A DNA stretch of 38,729 nt from Sphingobium sp. GTDB taxonomy: Bacteria > Pseudomonadota > Alphaproteobacteria > Sphingomonadales > Sphingomonadaceae. Below the pieces are notes generated by a model. It saw only the letters and a list, made by a program, of their open reading frames with translations. It had not been told where the DNA came from and did not search any database. Where the stretch lies: NCBI GenBank assembly GCA_017744605.1, contig JAGIAZ010000008.1, positions 1 through 38,729 of the forward strand. Reading direction: 5' to 3'. The translations under genes were made by a program, and so were the position numbers. Shown one piece after another: positions 20,937-29,958 of the stretch. How positions within the stretch are numbered: the stretch's first letter is position 1; each line of letters begins with the position of its first letter.

Positions 20937-22016
20937 ATGGCAATCGCCCGCCTGACCCTCACCGATTTCCGCAATCATGCCGACGCGCTGATCGCGCCCG
21001 CCATAGGACTGGGCGCGGATATGATCGTGCTGACCGGCGAGAATGGCGCGGGCAAGACCAATATTCTCGAGGCCGTTTCCTTGCTTGCGCCCGGACGGGG
21101 CCTGCGCGGCGCGACCCTCGCCGACATGGCGCGGCAGGGCGGCCCCGGGGGGTTCGCCATTGCCGCGAGGATCGGCGATACGCAGGTCGGGACAGGCACG
21201 GAAGCCGGCGCGCCGGAGCGGCGGCAGGTCCGCATCGATGGCAGGACAGTGTCGGCCAGCTCGCTCGCGGCGCTGGTCGCGATCAGCTGGCTCACTCCCG
21301 CCATGGACCGGCTCTTCCTCGAAAGCGCGGGCGGCCGCCGCCGCTTCCTCGACCGGCTGGTCCTCGCCCTGCGCCCCTCCCATAGTCATCACGCCACCCG
21401 CTACGAGGCGGCGATGCGCTCGCGGAACAATCTCCTGGCCGAGGAGGCGCCCGCCGATCCCGCTTGGCTGGCGGCGCTGGAGGCGCAGATGGCCGAGCAT
21501 GGCGCCGCGCTCGACGCCGGGCGCCGTGATGTCGTGGCGGCGCTTTCCGCCCATCTCGACGCGCTGGCGGAAGGGCCTTTCGCCAAGCCGACACTCGCCC
21601 TCGACGGCTGGACCGGCAATGCAGGCGATCTGGAGCAGGCCCTGCGCGAAAGCCGCCCGCGCGACCGCGCCGCCGCGCGCGCGCTTGTCGGCCCGCATCG
21701 CGCCGACCTGCTCGTCACCCATGAAGCCAAGAACCAGCCCGCCGCGCTTTGCTCCACCGGCGAGCAGAAGGCGCTGCTGCTGTCGCTGATCCTCGCCCAT
21801 GCCGAGATCGCCCGCACGCCCGGCCGCCCGTTGCTCATCCTGCTCGACGAGGTCGCCGCTCATCTCGATGCCGTCCGCCGCGCCGCCCTGTTCGATCGCC
21901 TGCGCGCCACCGGCGGCCAGGTCTGGATGACCGGCACCGAGCCGGCGCTATTCGAGGGACTGGGGGAGGCGACGCGGCTGCATGTCAGCGCGGGGCATGT
22001 GGCGGTGATAGGTTAA
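20937..22016 (+). CDS. recF: DNA replication and repair protein RecF
   Basis: RecF binds DNA at gaps and helps load RecA with RecO and RecR. The 359-residue protein is an SMC-like ATPase with Walker A GENGAGKT (34-41), the ABC-type signature [19 protein letters not shown] and Walker [14 protein letters not shown]. The opening [17 protein letters not shown] and the [19 protein letters not shown] block are RecF-specific. ATG 20937 gives the standard N-terminus. It is not next to dnaA or dnaN here, as in many alphaproteobacteria. It is divergent from amt and convergent with the DUF3297 gene, with a hairpin between them. Confidence 0.95.
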   Translation: MAIARLTLTDFRNHADALIAPAIGLGADMIVLTGENGAGKTNILEAVSLLAPGRGLRGATLADMARQGGPGGFAIAARIGDTQVGTGTEAGAPERRQVRIDGRTVSASSLAALVAISWLTPAMDRLFLESAGGRRRFLDRLVLALRPSHSHHATRYEAAMRSRNNLLAEEAPADPAWLAALEAQMAEHGAALDAGRRDVVAALSAHLDALAEGPFAKPTLALDGWTGNAGDLEQALRESRPRDRAAARALVGPHRADLLVTHEAKNQPAALCSTGEQKALLLSLILAHAEIARTPGRPLLILLDEVAAHLDAVRRAALFDRLRATGGQVWMTGTEPALFEGLGEATRLHVSAGHVAVIG

Positions 22017-22019
22017 AAG

Positions 22020-22041
22020 CCTCTCCCGCTTGAGGGAGAGG
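22020..22041. terminator. Hairpin between convergent recF and DUF3297 genes
   Basis: CCTCTCCC (22020-22027) and GGGAGAGG (22034-22041) form an 8-bp stem with a 6-base loop just after the recF stop. It is followed by GTTGGGT on the plus strand and by TTTTA-like residues on the minus strand (plus TAAAAG), so it could serve both genes. Confidence 0.6.
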
Positions 22042-22051
22042 GTTGGGTGAG

Positions 22052-22321
22052 TCAGCTCTCGGAGCTTTCGTCCTCAGCCGCCTTCGCATCCTCGAACCAA
22101 GCCTCGACCTCGCCGGAGATCTTGATGGTCATCGGATTGCCGAAGCGGTCGCGGCTCTTGCCTGCGGCGACGCGGACCCAGCCTTCGGACACGCAATATT
22201 CCTCGACGTCCTGGCGCTGCTTCCCCTTGAAGCGGATACCAATACCCCGACGGAGCAGCTCCATGTCGAAGAAGGGGCTCTTGGGGTTGACGGACAGGCG
22301 ATCGGGCGGTGTGTCGGACAT
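22052..22321 (-). CDS. DUF3297 family protein
   Basis: This 89-residue protein matches DUF3297: it opens with PPDRLSVNPKSPFFDMELLRRGIGIRFKGKQRQDVEEYCVSEGWVRVAAGKSRDRFGNPMTIKISGEVEAWFED. That is a short soluble protein conserved in many proteobacteria (80-90 residues) whose role is unknown. The tail is acidic. No signal peptide is present. The 3' end is convergent with recF. Confidence 0.9.
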   Translation of the reverse strand: MSDTPPDRLSVNPKSPFFDMELLRRGIGIRFKGKQRQDVEEYCVSEGWVRVAAGKSRDRFGNPMTIKISGEVEAWFEDAKAAEDESSES

Positions 22322-22332
22322 GGGGCACGCGA

Positions 22333-22381
22333 CTAGAGCATTTTCAAGTCGGATGGAACATCCGATGGCTCGGAAAATGCG
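22333..22381. repeat. Palindromic CTAGAGCATTTTC-type repeat
   Basis: Nested inverted repeats GCATTTTC (22338-22345) / GAAAATGC (22373-22380) and CGGATG (22350-22355) / CATCCG (22359-22364) lie just upstream of the DUF3297 start. The type is seen in many alphaproteobacterial intergenic regions. Confidence 0.55.
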
Positions 22382-22420
22382 TCTGCTGAAAACTTGTCGC
22401 GAGCCCCACGCCGTCAGTCA

Positions 22421-22732
22421 TTAGCGGCAGTAGCGCACGGCATAACGCTGCTGGCGATAGCCGTCCCAGCGATATTCAGTCCAGCAGCGCTGGCGGCTGT
22501 AATAGCCACGGTCGTCGCGCCAGTCGCGGCGGTCACGCCAATCGCGGCGGTCGCGCCAGTCACGGCGATAATCACGATAGTCACGATAATCGCGATAGTC
22601 GTAGCGATCATAGTCGCGGTCGCGATACCGGATTTCCAGCGTGGTGCGTGCGGCGGCCGGCGTGGCGGCGAGGCCGGTGAGGGTGACAATGCCGGCCAGT
22701 GCGGCGGCGGCAATGCGGGTGGTCAGTGTCAT
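22421..22732 (-). CDS. Secreted Arg/Asp/Tyr repeat protein
   Basis: This 103-residue protein has a signal peptide (1-29, ending PAAA). The mature part starts RTTLEIRYRDRD and then consists of simple YRDYRDYRDY and RDWRDRRDWRDRRDWRD repeats. It ends with RGYYSRQRCWTEYRWDGYRQQRYAVRYCR, whose two cysteines may pair. The closing block resembles the end of small secreted proteins of sphingomonads, which otherwise differ in repeat number. The role is unknown; a strongly charged, likely unfolded repeat fits an envelope or extracellular place. ATG 22732 is chosen because the upstream part of the frame lacks coding character. Confidence 0.78.
   Translation of the reverse strand: MTLTTRIAAAALAGIVTLTGLAATPAAARTTLEIRYRDRDYDRYDYRDYRDYRDYRRDWRDRRDWRDRRDWRDDRGYYSRQRCWTEYRWDGYRQQRYAVRYCR
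22518..22601. repeat. Tandem repeats within the Arg/Asp/Tyr protein gene
   Basis: Three 18-bp units (22518-22535, 22536-22553, 22554-22571; consensus CGCCAGTCGCGGCGGTCA) encode RDWRDR. They are followed by 9-bp units based on TCACGATAG to 22601 that encode YRD. Unequal crossing-over or slippage could change the length between strains. Confidence 0.8.
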
Positions 22733-22864
22733 GGCGTCTCTCCAGATTCCACATATTAGACGGCGCCGGAACAATCGGGGGGAGGCCGTCCTTGGAAACA
22801 GATTTACGCGAGTCGGCCTGAACAGGCCGGGAATGAGCCGTTCACCGGCCAGACATGGGAACGC

Positions 22865-24109
22865 TCACTTTTCGACGCTGTCGGCGCGTCTTCCCGTGGC
22901 GTCGAAACTGAAGGTCAGCTGCACGGTGGGAGCCAGAGCCGCGGCCGCTTCGCCCGTGCCGATTTCGAAGCCTGCGCGGTTGATCACGGCGCTGCCCTCG
23001 ACATGGCGCGACAGGCCGGTGCCGGAGAGCGTGAAGACGACATCCTGCGGCCGGCTCTTGCCGCGCAGGCTGAGCATGCCTTTCGCCGCATAGCGATTGG
23101 GCGCGACCATGCGGATCGAGGTGGAGCGATAGGTGGCGCGGGGATGGGTGGCCGCATCGAGGAAGTCGGCGCTCGCCAGCATCGCATCCTGCGTCGGATC
23201 GCCGACGGATGCGCTGCCCAGATCGACCTGAATCGCGATCCGCGCGCCCTCCGGCCGGTCAGGGTCGAAGACGATGTCGCCGCTCCACTTGCCGAAGCGT
23301 CCGCGCACCTTGTCCGCGCCATTGGTGACGGAGAAGGCGAGCGTCCCGCCCGGCTTGACTGTCCACGCTGGCGGCGCGGCGTGCGTCTCGGGCGCAGCCA
23401 CTGCCGCGTTGCTCGGCTCGCCGGCGGGTGCAGGCGCAGGTGCGGCGGGCGCGATAGGTTCGGCGACCGCTGCGACCGGTGTCTCAGCCTCCGTCTGCGG
23501 CGGGCCCGCCTTCTTGATCTCCATCACGCCGAGCGCCCAGCCGACCGGCAGCAGCAAGGCGAGCAGGAGCCACAGCCCGCGCGCCGGCGCCATGCGCGCC
23601 ATGAGATTGTCCCTCAGCAGCCATTGATGGCGGACCGCGCCCGCAACATGCAGCAGGATGAGCGCCATGCCGAGCCAGCCGAGCACGGCGTGGGAGAGGT
23701 GCGCGAAGCCGTTCACGCTGTGCGGCGCGGGCAGGTGTGGCCACGGCACGGTGCCGAACAACAGCGTCGGCACCTTCACCGTCTCGGTCGAGACCAGCAG
23801 CCAGCCGGTCAGCGGTGCCCCGATCATGAAGAGATAGAGGCCGGCATGCACGGCCTTGGCGAGGAAGCCGTTGAAGCCGCCCTCCAGCGCATCCGGACGC
23901 TTGTGCGCCAGCCGCCAGATCAGCCGCAGCAGCGACAGGACGAGGATCGCGATGCCGATGGACTTGTGCAGCTGAAACTGCGCGAAGCCGCTGCGCCCGA
24001 GATCGTCGAGGCCCATGCCCAGCGAGAGCTGAAAGGCGAGCGCCAGCGCCAGCACCCAGTGCAGCACAATCGCGCCCAAACTATATCGCCGCTGCCCGCT
24101 CTCGCTCAT
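22865..24109 (-). CDS. Cytochrome b561 - YceI fusion protein
   Basis: This 414-residue protein joins two domains. Residues 1-195 form a b561-type di-heme membrane domain of four helices with His at 17, 48, 140 and 154 as likely heme ligands, plus one extra helix (179-195). A Pro/Ala-rich periplasmic linker follows (200-245). The C-terminal YceI domain (about 248-414: SVTNGADKVRGRFGKWSGDIVFDPD..., GTGEAAAALAPTVQLTFSFDATG) is a lipocalin-like barrel that binds isoprenoid quinones. The natural reading is a membrane electron carrier coupled to quinone or lipid binding in the periplasm. GGAGG lies 5 bases before the ATG. It is next to typA, same strand. Confidence 0.93.
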   Translation of the reverse strand: MSESGQRRYSLGAIVLHWVLALALAFQLSLGMGLDDLGRSGFAQFQLHKSIGIAILVLSLLRLIWRLAHKRPDALEGGFNGFLAKAVHAGLYLFMIGAPLTGWLLVSTETVKVPTLLFGTVPWPHLPAPHSVNGFAHLSHAVLGWLGMALILLHVAGAVRHQWLLRDNLMARMAPARGLWLLLALLLPVGWALGVMEIKKAGPPQTEAETPVAAVAEPIAPAAPAPAPAGEPSNAAVAAPETHAAPPAWTVKPGGTLAFSVTNGADKVRGRFGKWSGDIVFDPDRPEGARIAIQVDLGSASVGDPTQDAMLASADFLDAATHPRATYRSTSIRMVAPNRYAAKGMLSLRGKSRPQDVVFTLSGTGLSRHVEGSAVINRAGFEIGTGEAAAALAPTVQLTFSFDATGRRADSVEK

Positions 24110-24195
24110 TCCGCCTCCATAGCAGGAATGATCTCAGCGCCAAGCCGTCCCCGCATCACGAGAAGAGCGGCTTTTCTCGTTGATGGAAAGCGGAA

Positions 24196-26046
24196 TTACG
24201 CCGCTTCGCTCTTGCGGCTCGCGCGCTTGCGCTCGTGCGGGTCGAGGAAGCGCTTGCGCAGGCGGATCGACTTGGGCGTGACTTCGACCATCTCGTCGTC
24301 GTCGACATAGGCGATCGCCTGTTCGAGCGTCATCTTCCAGGGCGGGGTCAGGCGGATCGCGTCGTCCTTGCCCGAGGCGCGGAAGTTGGTGAGCTGCTTG
24401 CTCTTCATCGGATTGACCTCGAGGTCCTCCGGCTTGGCATTCTCGCCGACGATCATGCCTTCGTAGAGCGCTTCGCCGACGCCGACCATGAGCACGCCGC
24501 GCTCCTCGAGCGGGCCGAGCGCATAGGCATTGGCCTCGCCCGCGCCGTTCGAGATCAGCACGCCGTTCTTGCGGCCCTCGATGGCGCCCTTGTAGGGGCC
24601 ATATTTCTCGAACAGCCGGTTCATGATGCCGGTGCCGCGCGTGTCGCTCAGGAACTCGCCATGATAGCCGATCAGGCCGCGCGAGGGCGCCGAGAAGGTG
24701 ATACGGGTCTTGCCGCCGCCCGAGGGACGCATGTCGCTCATCTCGGCCTTGCGGATCGCCATCTTGTCGATGACGGTGCCGCTATATTCGTCGTCCACGT
24801 CGATGACGACGGTCTCATAGGGCTCGGTGCGGCTGCCGGACTCGTCCTCGCCGAAGAGCACGCGCGGGCGGCTGATGCCGAGCTCGAAGCCCTCGCGGCG
24901 CATCGTCTCGATGAGCACGCCGAGCTGGAGCTCGCCGCGGCCGGCGACCTCGAAACTGTCCTTGTCCTCGCTCTCGGTGACCTTGATCGCGACATTGCTT
25001 TCCGCCTCGCGGAACAGGCGGTCGCGGATCATGCGGCTGGTGACCTTGTCGCCTTCGCGGCCGGCCATCGGCGAGTCATTGACCGCGAAGCGCATCGAGA
25101 GCGTCGGCGGGTCGATCGGCTGGGCCTGGATCGGCGTGGTGACGCTGGTCTCCGCGATCGTGTTGGAAACCGTCGCGACGGCGAGGCCGGCGAGGCTGAT
25201 GATGTCGCCCGCGCGCGCTTCGTCGACCGGCACGCGGTCGAGGCCGCGGAACGCCATGATCTTGGAGGCGCGGCCGGTCTCGATGACCTTGCCGTCGGCG
25301 TCGAGCGCGTGGATCGGCTGGTTGATCTTGAGCGTGCCGGAGTTGACGCGGCCGGTCAGGATGCGGCCGAGGAAATTGTCGCGGTCGAGCAACGTCACCA
25401 GGAAGGTGAAGGGCGCGTCGACGTCCAGAGCCGGCGGCGGGACATGGTCGACGATCGTCTGGAACAGCGGCGTCAGCGTGCCGTCGCGCTTGGCCGGGTC
25501 GGTGTTGGCATAGCCATTGCGGCCCGAGGCATAGAGCACGGGGAAGTCGAGCTGCTCGTCGGTGGCGTCGAGGCTGACGAACAGGTCGAACACCTCGTCG
25601 AGCACTTCCTGGATGCGCTCGTCCGGGCGGTCGACCTTGTTGACGACGACGATCGGGCGCAGGCCGAGCGCCAGCGCCTTGCCGGTCACGAACTTGGTCT
25701 GCGGCATCGCGCCTTCCGACGAGTCCACCAGCAGCACGACGCCGTCGACCATCGAGAGAATGCGCTCGACCTCGCCACCGAAGTCGGCGTGGCCGGGCGT
25801 GTCGACGATATTGATGCGGATCGGGTCCTGCTTGCCGTCGGCGCCCAGCCATTCGACCGACGTCGGCTTGGCGAGGATGGTGATGCCGCGCTCTTTTTCG
25901 AGATCGTTCGAGTCCATCGCCCGCTCTTCGACGCGCTGGTTCTCGCGGAAGGTGCCGGACTGGCGGAAAAGCTGGTCGACAAGGGTCGTCTTGCCGTGGT
26001 CGACGTGCGCGATGATCGCCACGTTGCGCAGCGCGGGCTGGCTCAT
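24196..26046 (-). CDS. typA: Ribosome-associated GTPase TypA/BipA
   Basis: TypA is a translational GTPase of the EF-G/LepA group that binds the ribosome, aids 50S assembly and is needed under stress or cold. The 616-residue protein has the G1 motif AHVDHGKT (13-20), the switch region [18 protein letters not shown]3 [15 protein letters not shown] and G4 NKVDRP. Then follow domain 2, the EF-G-like domains ([24 protein letters not shown]) and the TypA-specific C-terminus ([17 protein letters not shown], [36 protein letters not shown]). Length is typical (605-620). Only a weak AGAGAGAT precedes the ATG. Confidence 0.97.
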   Translation of the reverse strand: MSQPALRNVAIIAHVDHGKTTLVDQLFRQSGTFRENQRVEERAMDSNDLEKERGITILAKPTSVEWLGADGKQDPIRINIVDTPGHADFGGEVERILSMVDGVVLLVDSSEGAMPQTKFVTGKALALGLRPIVVVNKVDRPDERIQEVLDEVFDLFVSLDATDEQLDFPVLYASGRNGYANTDPAKRDGTLTPLFQTIVDHVPPPALDVDAPFTFLVTLLDRDNFLGRILTGRVNSGTLKINQPIHALDADGKVIETGRASKIMAFRGLDRVPVDEARAGDIISLAGLAVATVSNTIAETSVTTPIQAQPIDPPTLSMRFAVNDSPMAGREGDKVTSRMIRDRLFREAESNVAIKVTESEDKDSFEVAGRGELQLGVLIETMRREGFELGISRPRVLFGEDESGSRTEPYETVVIDVDDEYSGTVIDKMAIRKAEMSDMRPSGGGKTRITFSAPSRGLIGYHGEFLSDTRGTGIMNRLFEKYGPYKGAIEGRKNGVLISNGAGEANAYALGPLEERGVLMVGVGEALYEGMIVGENAKPEDLEVNPMKSKQLTNFRASGKDDAIRLTPPWKMTLEQAIAYVDDDEMVEVTPKSIRLRKRFLDPHERKRASRKSEAA

Positions 26047-26217
26047 GTCTATCTCTCTGGTTTCATATTGGCGGCGCAGCCATTGCGGGGCCGTCCTCGG
26101 ATCGCGGCGCCATTAGCCGAAAAGGGGCGGGCGCGCAATGTGGCTGTGCCGTGCTCGCCTGCGACGGCCGCGTTCGGGGCGCGCGCCTTTTCGTCGCCGC
26201 ATTCGTGACCTATATTC

Positions 26218-26646
26218 ATGAAGATGAGAAGCGGAGCAGTCTTGGCGGCCAAGGCCCGATGGGATGGCCCGACGCGGAAGCGTTGGCTCTTCGTCATCGT
26301 GCTGCTGGCATTGGCGAGCGCATTGGTGCCCGCCTTGTTCCCGGCCGGTTCCATCATGGGCCGTGCGCACGGCTCCGCATTCGATCCGACCACCAACACG
26401 GTAACCTTGCGCGTCCGCAGCGAGAGCCAGCACCTGGTCGCGGCGAAGGCCGACAGCCGCGCCGGCCGATCGAAGGCTCTGCAGCCGTCTTCCGCATTGC
26501 CCTCCGCGCCACCGCTGGAAAAGGGCCGGCTGGCGACTCTGTTCGTCCTGATTTTTGTGGCTTTTTCGCCCATCGTCCTCACGCCGGCGCGCCGTGTCGG
26601 CATTGCTCTTCCCCGCGCGCCGCCCGCGTCCATATTCGCACGATAG
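26218..26646 (+). CDS. Hypothetical two-helix membrane protein
   Basis: This 142-residue frame starts at ATG 26218 and has two hydrophobic segments (about 24-45: WLFVIVLLALASALVPALFPAG, and 106-124: LATLFVLIFVAFSPIVL). They are joined by a polar loop rich in Ser, Arg and Ala. The frame on the opposite strand is also long and has no better features. The order of helix, basic N-terminus and Thr-Val-Thr-Leu-Arg-Val stretch makes this one more plausible. No Shine-Dalgarno is evident. No family is recognised. Confidence 0.5.
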   Translation: MKMRSGAVLAAKARWDGPTRKRWLFVIVLLALASALVPALFPAGSIMGRAHGSAFDPTTNTVTLRVRSESQHLVAAKADSRAGRSKALQPSSALPSAPPLEKGRLATLFVLIFVAFSPIVLTPARRVGIALPRAPPASIFAR

Positions 26647-26705
26647 CCTGACGCCGGACCGTTTCGGCCTGGCGTTCGACCCCATTTGGAAAGGGGAGAG
26701 CCCCG

Positions 26706-26810
26706 ATGTGTAGGAAGAAGCTGTTGCCGCCGCCCTGGTGGTTTCGCCTGCTGATCTATCTCGGCATGGCGTTCACCGGGATCGTGCTGGTCAAGTTCGC
26801 CGTCAGCTAG
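26706..26810 (+). CDS. Small single-span membrane protein (34 aa)
   Basis: From ATG 26706 to TAG 26808 the frame encodes 34 residues: MCRKKLLPPPWWFRLL then a hydrophobic helix (LIYLGMAFTGIVLVKFAV). A strong GGGGAGAG lies 6-8 bases upstream. Basic N-terminus, PPPWW interface and one helix are typical of small inner-membrane proteins. It is too short for routine gene calling. A GC-rich hairpin follows at 26823. Confidence 0.65.
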   Translation: MCRKKLLPPPWWFRLLIYLGMAFTGIVLVKFAVS

Positions 26811-26822
26811 GCTGGCGCGACG

Positions 26823-26845
26823 CGCCGCCGGTCAATCCGGCGGCG
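26823..26845 (+). terminator. Hairpin after the 34-aa membrane protein gene
   Basis: CGCCGCCGG and CCGGCGGCG form a perfect 9-bp stem with a TCAAT loop 13 bases after the stop. No real T-tract follows, so termination may be partial. Confidence 0.5.
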
Positions 26846-26892
26846 TTACGGCCCCCGGAACGCCTCGCTCTCCCGGTTCACGAGGAGAATAG

Positions 26893-28524
26893 ATGCCCCA
26901 TTACCAGCCCCTCATCGCCACGATCGTTGCCGGTTTCGTCGTGGCCTTCGTCATGGGCGCGATCGCCATCCGGCTGCGCGTCCCACCCATAGCCGGCTAT
27001 CTGCTGGCCGGCGTGATCGTCGGCCCCTTCACGCCCGGTTTCGTCGCGGACAGCGGCCTGGCCAACGAACTCGCGGAGATCGGCGTCATCCTGCTCATGT
27101 TCGGTGTCGGCCTGCATTTTTCGCTCAAGGATTTGCTCGATGTCCGCAAGATTGCGGTCCCCGGGGCCATCGCCCAGATCGCGACGGCGACCTTGCTCGG
27201 CATGGCGCTGGCCTGGACGCTCGGTTGGGATCTTGCCGCCGGCTTCGTCTTCGGTCTCGCGCTGTCGGTGGCCAGTACGGTCGTGCTGCTGCGCGCCCTG
27301 CAAGCGCGGAATCTCGTCGAGACGGAGCGCGGCCGCATCGCGGTGGGCTGGCTGATCGTCGAGGATCTGGTGATGGTGCTCGCGCTGGTCCTGCTGCCCG
27401 TGCTGGCGGGCATCCAGAAGAATCCGCAAGGCGCGAGCTTTTCGGCCATCGCGCTGCCATTCGTCGGCACGCTGCTCAAGGTCGGCGGTTTCGTCGCATT
27501 CATGTTGCTGGTCGGGCGGCGGCTCATTCCGGCCGCGCTGCATTGGGTCGTTCATACCGGATCGCGCGAGCTTTTCCGCTTGTCGGTGCTGGCCATTGCG
27601 ATGGGCGTGGCGGCGGGATCGGCCTATGTGTTCGACGTCTCCTTCGCGCTGGGCGCCTTCTTTGCCGGGATGATCCTGGGCGAAACGCCGCTCAGCCGTC
27701 GTGCGACGGAGGAAACGCTGCCTCTGCGCGATGCCTTCGCGGTGTTGTTCTTCGTCTCGGTCGGCATGTTGTTCGATCCCCGCGTGCTCGTCGAGCAGCC
27801 GCTGCCGCTTATTGCGGGGATCACGATCATCGTCGTCGGCAAGTCGCTCGCCGCCTTCGCCATCGTTCGCCTGTTCGGTCACGACAATCGCACGGCACTG
27901 ACCATTGCCGCCAGTCTCGCGCAGATCGGCGAATTCTCCTTCATCCTGGCGACGCTCGGCACGGGCCTGGGACTCCTGCCGGACGCGGCGCGCGACCTCA
28001 TCCTCGCCGCGGCGATCTTCTCCATCTTCCTCAACCCGTTCCTCTTCTCCTTCATCCTGGGCAAGGCCGGCGCGGCCCCGGACGGCTCGGCCGCCGGGAC
28101 GCCGCCCTCGGCGGATCAGCGGCATGTCGTGCTGGTCGGCTATGGGCGCGTCGGCAAGATGCTGGCCGCGGCGCTGCGGCAGCGCCAGGAACCGCTCATC
28201 GTCGTCGAGAACGATGCCGAGCGCGTGCGCGATGCGGAGCGTGCGGGGTTCGAGGTCGTTCGCGGTAATGCCGTTGAGCGCGGCACGCTCGAGGCTGCGG
28301 GAATGGCGCGGGCGACGAGCCTACTCATCGCCATTCCGGAGGGTTTCGAAGGCGGCGTGATCGCTGAGAAGGCTCGCCAGATCAACGCCACGGCGCGACT
28401 TGTCGTGCGCGCCCATTCGGACGGCGAGGTCGATTATCTCGCCGGTCTCGGCGTGAAGGACGTGGTGATGGGCGAGCGGGAACTTGCACGGTGCATGCTC
28501 GACCGGGCGTGCGGCCAGGCGTGA
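26893..28524 (+). CDS. CPA2-family monovalent cation:proton antiporter (YbaL/KefB-like)
   Basis: This 543-residue inner-membrane protein has about 12 helices over residues 1-395 with CPA2 signatures (IRLRVPPIAGYLLAGVIVGPFTPGF, LLMFGVGLHFSLKDLL, ALSVASTVVLLRAL, ASLAQIGEFSFILATLG). A cytoplasmic TrkA-N (RCK) domain follows (about 409-530) with the Rossmann motif VVLVGYGRVGK. It probably exchanges K+ or Na+ for H+ and is gated by a nucleotide bound to the RCK domain, as in Kef and YbaL. GAGGAGA precedes the ATG. The 3' end meets a palindromic repeat. Confidence 0.92.
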   Translation: MPHYQPLIATIVAGFVVAFVMGAIAIRLRVPPIAGYLLAGVIVGPFTPGFVADSGLANELAEIGVILLMFGVGLHFSLKDLLDVRKIAVPGAIAQIATATLLGMALAWTLGWDLAAGFVFGLALSVASTVVLLRALQARNLVETERGRIAVGWLIVEDLVMVLALVLLPVLAGIQKNPQGASFSAIALPFVGTLLKVGGFVAFMLLVGRRLIPAALHWVVHTGSRELFRLSVLAIAMGVAAGSAYVFDVSFALGAFFAGMILGETPLSRRATEETLPLRDAFAVLFFVSVGMLFDPRVLVEQPLPLIAGITIIVVGKSLAAFAIVRLFGHDNRTALTIAASLAQIGEFSFILATLGTGLGLLPDAARDLILAAAIFSIFLNPFLFSFILGKAGAAPDGSAAGTPPSADQRHVVLVGYGRVGKMLAAALRQRQEPLIVVENDAERVRDAERAGFEVVRGNAVERGTLEAAGMARATSLLIAIPEGFEGGVIAEKARQINATARLVVRAHSDGEVDYLAGLGVKDVVMGERELARCMLDRACGQA

Positions 28525-28532
28525 TCTCGCGG

Positions 28533-28615
28533 TGGGGGCGGGCAGGGTCGGCGTGGATTGCCGCGCGACTGCGTCGCTCGCAATGACGATTCAAGCCTGT
28601 GGGATCGGAGTCTAG
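28533..28615. repeat. Palindromic MITE-like repeat, copy 3 (partial)
   Basis: The segment from GGGGGCGGGCAGGGTCGG to TCTAG matches the right half of copy 1 (GGATTGCCGCGCGACT, CGTCGCTCGCAATGACGATTC) and the left end of copy 2 (inverted). It lies between convergent genes. The terminal TCTAG (28611-28615) provides the TAG stop codon of the MFS gene on the minus strand. The left end seems truncated. Confidence 0.78.
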
Positions 28616-29862
28616 CCTGTCGCCGCCTTGCGCGAACGGGTGGCGGCGACGAACAGGAAGAAGACCGCAATGGTCGCCGCCGGCAACGCCAGTTCGCCAT
28701 AGAGCATCGCCATCGTGCCATGCTCGTCATGCATCCATCCGTCGAACTCGGTCATGACGGCGATCGGGATGTTGGAGACGGCGGCGAGCAGGTTGAACTT
28801 GGTCGCCGCCGCGCCCTTGCCGATCGCTTCCAGCACGATCGCATTATAGGCGGCGTAGCCCATGCCCACTGCCAGCGCGTAGCCGAGCGTTCCCGCGACG
28901 AACATCGTCGGCGTGCGCGGTGACCAGCCCATGAGGACCGCGACGATGCCCGCCGCGATGCCGAACAGCGCATAAGCCGCCTTGTTGTCCATCTTGTCGC
29001 AGACATAGCCGCCGAGCAGGCAGCCCAGTGCCATGACCAGCCCGCCCATGACGCCGTTGACCAGTGCCACGAGATTGGCGTCGGCCCGCCATTCCGAGGC
29101 AACGGCCGACCACAGCCCTTGTGCACCGCCCGATGCGATCGGCAGCAGCATGATGATGAGCGCGAGATAGCCGAGCCGCGATTTCGCGACGCTCCAGACA
29201 TCGAGGGCGACATTTTTGAGGCTGTCGAGATAACGTTCGTGCCGATGGCCGCGCGGGGCCGGCGGCAGGAGTGTGACGGCGCCCCAGCATCCGATGCAGA
29301 TGAGCGCGAGGACCAGGCCGGAAACCCAGGGCATCGCGACATGTTCGGCCAGCAGAAGCCCGATGCCGCCGCCAATGCCGCTGCCGCCGAGATTGCCCGC
29401 CTGGCCCCAGCCGCTGGCCCTGCCCTGCGCGGCCTGCGGCACGAAATGCGCCATGAAGATCTCGGTCGACATGCTGACCAGGGTCGAGGCGATGGACGAT
29501 ATGACGATCAAGATCTTGAGGAATGGAATTGAACCGGCGTCGGCCTTGATCGCGCTCATCGCCAGAATGGCGAGGCCGGTCAGCACCGCGCCGAGGCCGT
29601 ACCAGAGCTTGGGATTGCCGGTCGTGTCGACGATGGGGGCCCAGAGCACTTTCCAGGTCTGCGGCCAGACCGAGAGGGCGACGAGCACGCCGATGGCGGC
29701 GATCGGAAGGCCCGCCTTGCCGAGGATGAAACCGAGCGTGACCGACACATAGCCCGCCGAGATGCCGAACGGCGCGAACAGCGGCAGGAACAGCCAGGTT
29801 CGGCGAATGACCGATCCTTCATGCGCGCCGTCGGCGGCCGTGGCTTCGGTATGTGCGGTCAT
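28612..29862 (-). CDS. MFS transporter
   Basis: This 416-residue polytopic protein has 12 predicted helices and a central cytoplasmic loop (PPAPRGHRHERYLDSL). Family traits are the first-helix LFAPFGISAGYVSVTLGFILGKAGLPIAAIGVLVAL with the IVDTTGNPKLW loop. The general look is of AmpG/PAT-like or sugar-phosphate-type members, but the substrate cannot be read. ATG 29862 gives a short cytoplasmic N-terminus; starts further upstream would only read through a repeat. The stop lies in the palindromic repeat that follows. It is divergent from the methyltransferase-Rieske pair and might import their substrate. Confidence 0.88.
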   Translation of the reverse strand: MTAHTEATAADGAHEGSVIRRTWLFLPLFAPFGISAGYVSVTLGFILGKAGLPIAAIGVLVALSVWPQTWKVLWAPIVDTTGNPKLWYGLGAVLTGLAILAMSAIKADAGSIPFLKILIVISSIASTLVSMSTEIFMAHFVPQAAQGRASGWGQAGNLGGSGIGGGIGLLLAEHVAMPWVSGLVLALICIGCWGAVTLLPPAPRGHRHERYLDSLKNVALDVWSVAKSRLGYLALIIMLLPIASGGAQGLWSAVASEWRADANLVALVNGVMGGLVMALGCLLGGYVCDKMDNKAAYALFGIAAGIVAVLMGWSPRTPTMFVAGTLGYALAVGMGYAAYNAIVLEAIGKGAAATKFNLLAAVSNIPIAVMTEFDGWMHDEHGTMAMLYGELALPAATIAVFFLFVAATRSRKAATG

Positions 29863-29958
29863 GCGGCCTCCCGGCGCGAAAGATGATTGCGCGCACGCTA
29901 GCGGCAATGCGGCCCGGCGCAAGTGTGTGTGGGGAAGCGTCCCCTTGCGCTTATTTCC

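Noticed and set aside
22518..22601. Regular repeats that could suggest a CRISPR array
   Set aside because: Units are 18 and 9 bases, directly adjacent without spacers, and encode part of a protein.
24235..26208. 657-codon open frame on the plus strand opposite typA
   Set aside because: It exists only because typA is GC-rich with few stops on the other strand; its product has no recognisable domain.
26878..28125. Long minus-strand frame opposite the CPA2 antiporter
   Set aside because: The product is an Arg/Asp/Gln-rich, domain-free sequence typical of antisense frames of membrane-protein genes.
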